Source: an uncultured Prevotellaceae bacterium
GTDB lineage: Bacteria > Bacteroidota > Bacteroidia > Bacteroidales > Muribaculaceae
Direction: 5' to 3'
Assembly: GCA_900322135.1 (NCBI GenBank)
Contig: ONYP01000003.1
Span: forward strand, 1 to 64,000
DNA: 64,000 bases
Shown: positions 61,642 through 64,000 of the stretch, piece after piece
Position numbering within the stretch: position 1 is the stretch's first letter
Layout of the letters: each line of letters starts with the position of its first letter
Position numbers and translations under genes: made by a program
The notes under the pieces: generated by a model
What the model saw: the letters and a program-made list of their open reading frames with translations, nothing else
Told to the model about the DNA's origin: nothing
The model's database searches: none

Positions 61642-62709
61642 TCAGTGGGGGTTGTTGAGGGAGGGGAAGCGGGTGTCGAGCCAGTTGAAGAGGGGTTGCT
61701 CGAGGAAGCGTTGCCTGAGCAGGTCAATGACAACACACACGAGGTAGATGCCCACACACGAGGCGATGGCATGGAGCCACAGCAGATTGCTGGTGAACTG
61801 GGCCTTAACGGCAAGGACATCGTCCCAAAGCCATGTACGCAGGTCGCTGTGGGTGTGGATGAGCAGGACGCCAAAGGTGGCCGTGGCTGCAAGGTTGACC
61901 ACGCGGTTGTGCCCCATGTTGATATTCTTGAACATCAGGAATAAGGCAACTGCACTGACGATGGCCATGATGCGATTGGAGTCACTGAGGAAGTAATAAA
62001 CATTCATGCGGCCTGTCAACTGGGGGCATAATGTGATGAGCATCACCGAGCCGAATGACAGGATGAGTGCCAATGCTGCCCACGAGGCGGTGTGCCTGAG
62101 GCTGTCCATCCTGGGCGTGGAATAAAGCCGGATGTAGGCGCCGATGAGGTAAACCGCCACAAACCAGCCGATGTCGCCACTGAAGTGCCTGTTGAAGAAG
62201 GTGCCGATGAGGGCGTAAAAAGCCAGCAGGGCCACGATGAGCCAGGCGTGGCTGCGCCCGTCGAGGGCTCGGATGAGCCGGTTGATAAACGGCACGAGCA
62301 AGAACAGGGCGATGAAAGTCGCTGAAAAAGTAGTGCCCATCAGCACGGCGACACTGAAAACGGTGTTGAAGCAATAGCCTGCCGTGAGTGCCTGGCGTCC
62401 GGCGAGGACGAAGATGAGAGCAATAGCCAACTTATAGAACTTGACCTCGAGATAGAGCTTGAGGAACTTACGCCAAGTGAAATCCTTCTGGCACATGAAG
62501 TATCCCGTAACCAGCAGAAAGCAGTTGACGCCTACTTTGCCGCCCCACCCCCACAGCTCGAGAAAGACCTGGTTGCCACTTACGCGGTTGAAATCATAGA
62601 GCCCTTCAATACCACTGTTGACCACATAATGGTGGGCAATGATCATGAGCATCAGGAAAATCCTGAACAACTCGATGTTGCTCTCGCGCTGCTTAGTTGC
62701 TGTGGGCAT
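61642..62709 (-). CDS. Acyltransferase-3 family membrane protein, first gene of the operon
   Basis: The 355-residue polytopic protein has ESNIELFRIFLMLMIIAHHY with the conserved His pair, and NCFLLVTGYFMCQK. It is an inner-membrane acyltransferase for the glycan. It is the first gene behind the operon promoter at 62951-62983; a leader of about 235 nt precedes it. The ATG at 62709 is used; the frame extends to a TTG at 62739 that is not used. No NusG-like antiterminator gene, as usually found first in Bacteroides capsule operons, is present here. Confidence 0.88.
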   Translation of the reverse strand: MPTATKQRESNIELFRIFLMLMIIAHHYVVNSGIEGLYDFNRVSGNQVFLELWGWGGKVGVNCFLLVTGYFMCQKDFTWRKFLKLYLEVKFYKLAIALIFVLAGRQALTAGYCFNTVFSVAVLMGTTFSATFIALFLLVPFINRLIRALDGRSHAWLIVALLAFYALIGTFFNRHFSGDIGWFVAVYLIGAYIRLYSTPRMDSLRHTASWAALALILSFGSVMLITLCPQLTGRMNVYYFLSDSNRIMAIVSAVALFLMFKNINMGHNRVVNLAATATFGVLLIHTHSDLRTWLWDDVLAVKAQFTSNLLWLHAIASCVGIYLVCVVIDLLRQRFLEQPLFNWLDTRFPSLNNPH

Positions 62710-62795
62710 GAATAAAACAAGATTATCAGCTAACCACAATGAAGATACCGAGTATGAACTTATTCAGAAACCTTCATAGGGATAAAGCGGGGGGA

Positions 62796-62817
62796 CACCG
62801 GGTCTAGTGAGCCGGTG
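62796..62817 (-). promoter_or_regulatory. Small hairpin in the operon leader
   Basis: CACCGG (62796-62801) and CCGGTG (62812-62817) form a 6-bp stem in the leader RNA, about 130-150 nt after the predicted start and about 90 nt before the first start codon. Weak on its own; noted because a second hairpin lies in the same leader. Confidence 0.3.
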
Positions 62818-62908
62818 GACCAGTGGAGAGCGGGTAAAGCTGGTGACACTGTCGCAGTAGTCATTATCAGCGGGTTACCTGTGATATGTCTTGCATATGC
62901 GTCAATAT

Positions 62909-62928
62909 TGCGCTCATGCGTGAGCGCA
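62909..62928 (-). promoter_or_regulatory. Perfect hairpin near the 5' end of the operon leader
   Basis: TGCGCTCA and TGAGCGCA form an 8-bp perfect stem with a 4-nt loop, about 17-36 nt downstream of the predicted transcription start. It has no T-run, so it is not a simple terminator. It could stabilise the mRNA, bind a regulator, or take part in attenuation or antitermination of this very long operon. Confidence 0.55.
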
Positions 62929-62950
62929 CGCAACGCACGCATAACGAACT

Positions 62951-62983
62951 GCAAAAGTAGGTTTTTTCCCTTACTTGAGCAAA
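62951..62983 (-). promoter_or_regulatory. Promoter of the polysaccharide operon
   Basis: On the minus strand TTTG (62983-62980), 20 bp, then TACTTTTGC (62959-62951) is an excellent match to the Bacteroides promoter. Transcription should begin near 62945 and read through to at least 26 kb, with internal promoters at 32.9 and 26.05 kb. No invertible-promoter repeats (as in phase-variable Bacteroides capsules) were seen flanking it. Confidence 0.8.
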
Positions 62984-63275
62984 TAAATAGGCAATTTTAG
63001 TCGATGGAATCGTGGTTTTTTTTACCGCAAAACAGCTCTATGGAACAACAGCAGATCTGACAAGTGGTTTCCTCTTATGGTTTTCGGTTATTTTCGCAGT
63101 TTTTTCAAATGGTAATTTTATACAAGTATTTGGAATTTTAATACTTAACAAAGCACACACTTCGCAGGAAGTGCGCACACATTTTTTTGACGACAAAAAT
63201 CTTTGTTAAATTATTGACAGTCAGTAACAAACTGCAGTTCTCGCAGTTCCTGTCGCGCAATGTGGAGCGTTCGCC
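62984..63275. other. A+T-rich spacer between outer-membrane gene and polysaccharide operon
   Basis: No gene was found. The spacer contains runs of T (63017-63024, 63182-63188) and one imperfect hairpin (CACTTC 63158-63163 with GAAGTG 63168-63173). Only the 6-bp stem pairs well, and its T-run is on the plus strand, where no gene ends. No clear terminator for the leftward outer-membrane gene was seen. Confidence 0.4.
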
Positions 63276-64000
63276 CTATTGAGGTCGTTTTCCCAGGGGA
63301 ATCGACAAACCGACGAGGGCATTGCAACCCTTGGATCCGTTGCCCAGATAGATGTAGTCGGTACCCACAAACAGCGGGCCCAATTTCATGGCCGCACCGA
63401 AGGACTGGCCACCACACAATAAAGGAGAATAGGTGATTGCAAAGTCCAGCAAACCAGCAGGATGCAGGTTCACACCTAAAGTTAATTCGTCAAGCGAGGA
63501 TGGCTTGACATTGTGGTGGGAATAGAGTGCGCCAAAGCCCCATTTACCACCTGCCAGCCTGTACTCGCCGCCCAGGGTTATCGTGCTCGAGAGAGAGGTG
63601 GAGCGAGAGCGTTTCTCACCGGTCGGGGTCAAACGCAGCAGGTGAAGGTTTATCGGTTCGTCGCTACCGATAATGCCCATAAAACGGGTGATATCGCCCG
63701 GATGGCTGCTGTCGAAAGCCAAGTCCTCGGTATTGGCATAGGCATCCCGTGTGCATCCGCTGGACCACCTGATGAAGCCCAAGTCATTAACTGCTGCCGA
63801 TAGGGTCAGGCCGTTGGCCACCTCATAGGCAACGCCCACATCCACAGCAGCGCCAAACCCCGAGAACCCCAAATTACGGCCATGGAACCTGAGCGTCTCG
63901 ATATAGTTATCGTCGTTGGTTACAAGCTCAAGCCCCTCGCAAGAGCTCTCGAGATGAGCATCAGCCTCCACCCACGCGGTGCCGCGAGCATTCCTCAAGT
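63276..64000 (-). CDS. DUF5723-like outer-membrane beta-barrel protein, C-terminal part
   Basis: The gene is cut by the right edge; 240 residues of the C-terminal part are visible. It has alternating polar/hydrophobic strands, Gly-rich turns and the segment LTLSAAVNDLGFIRWSSG, similar to DUF5723 proteins, which are predicted outer-membrane barrels of Bacteroidetes. Further parts are GGEYRLAGGKWGFGALYSHH and LFVGTDYIYLGNGSKGC. It runs on the same strand as the operon, but the operon has its own promoter 300 bp later. Function unknown. The codon near 63998 that reads as Met is probably internal. Confidence 0.7.
   Translation of the reverse strand, partial: LRNARGTAWVEADAHLESSCEGLELVTNDDNYIETLRFHGRNLGFSGFGAAVDVGVAYEVANGLTLSAAVNDLGFIRWSSGCTRDAYANTEDLAFDSSHPGDITRFMGIIGSDEPINLHLLRLTPTGEKRSRSTSLSSTITLGGEYRLAGGKWGFGALYSHHNVKPSSLDELTLGVNLHPAGLLDFAITYSPLLCGGQSFGAAMKLGPLFVGTDYIYLGNGSKGCNALVGLSIPLGKRPQ

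Noticed and set aside
62760..62954. Short minus-strand frame (64 codons) in the operon leader
   Set aside because: Its start codon lies inside the -7 box, upstream of the predicted transcription start, and the product has no recognisable features; the internal Met codons are no better.
63158..63188. Terminator-like hairpin with T-run on the plus strand
   Set aside because: Only six good pairs, and no plus-strand gene ends there; on the minus strand the T-run is on the wrong side.
62740..63275. Phase-variable invertible promoter as in Bacteroides capsule loci
   Set aside because: No pair of inverted repeats flanking the promoter was found within this spacer; a far-away repeat cannot be excluded.
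1..64000. tRNA, rRNA, CRISPR, insertion sequences, prophage
   Set aside because: Both strands were read for tRNA-like cloverleaf and TTCRANY motifs, regularly spaced repeats, transposase or integrase proteins and rRNA segments; none was recognised. Short RNAs could be missed by eye.

Overview
The window looks like a chromosomal segment from a Bacteroidales gut-type bacterium (Muribaculaceae/Prevotellaceae/Bacteroides relatives; I cannot name the genus). The reasons are Bacteroidetes-type promoters (a TAnnTTTGC -7 box, in several places preceded by TTTG about 20 bp upstream), almost no Shine-Dalgarno sequences, BACON-like and secretion-system-type surface proteins, AraC regulators fused to sensor domains, and a very large polysaccharide locus. 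No rRNA, tRNA, CRISPR array, transposase or phage gene was found.

Positions 1-16 kb hold housekeeping and surface genes: the end of glyA, fabG, an exported esterase, a two-gene operon for a 1066-residue exported BACON-like protein and a small sorting-domain protein, a frameshifted kelch-TM-AraC regulator, rlmN, a secreted endonuclease I with a dockerin-like tail, the valS-rpiB operon and a MarC-family membrane protein. Intergenic regions here carry clear hairpin terminators and three arrays of tandem 7-bp repeats.

From about 62.7 kb down to 19.3 kb (perhaps 16.2 kb) every gene lies on the minus strand, tightly packed and often overlapping by ATGA. This is one roughly 42-kb polysaccharide operon behind a near-perfect promoter (62951-62983) and a structured leader of about 235 nt. 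Its first part (62.7-46 kb) encodes glycosyltransferases, an EpsG-like polymerase, membrane acyltransferases, a pyruvyltransferase, a TagF-like polyol-phosphate polymerase, a fused reductase/TagD-like cytidylyltransferase, and a kinase/HAD/nucleotidyltransferase set. Together these suggest a teichoic-acid-like or phospho-substituted capsule. The middle part (46-36.5 kb) has more glycosyltransferases, hexapeptide acyltransferases and two tandem initiating sugar-phosphate transferases.

The last part (36.5-20.3 kb) is the most unusual. It is an acyl-carrier-protein-based pathway inside the sugar operon: four small ACPs, two KAS III enzymes with intact Cys-His-Asn triads, an adenylate-forming ligase, an FkbH glyceryl-ACP synthase-like enzyme, an SDR reductase, a metallo-hydrolase, a VOC protein, an ATP-grasp ligase, two PLP aminotransferase-like proteins, and two NeuD-type acyltransferases (one fused to a FemAB domain). 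Two sub-modules each start with the same unusual ACP type behind its own promoter and each have their own KAS III. My inference is a custom acyl, glyceryl or aminoacyl group made on ACPs and then transferred to the polysaccharide by the many acyltransferases. No Wzx flippase or Wza/Wzc export genes are present, so those functions must lie elsewhere.
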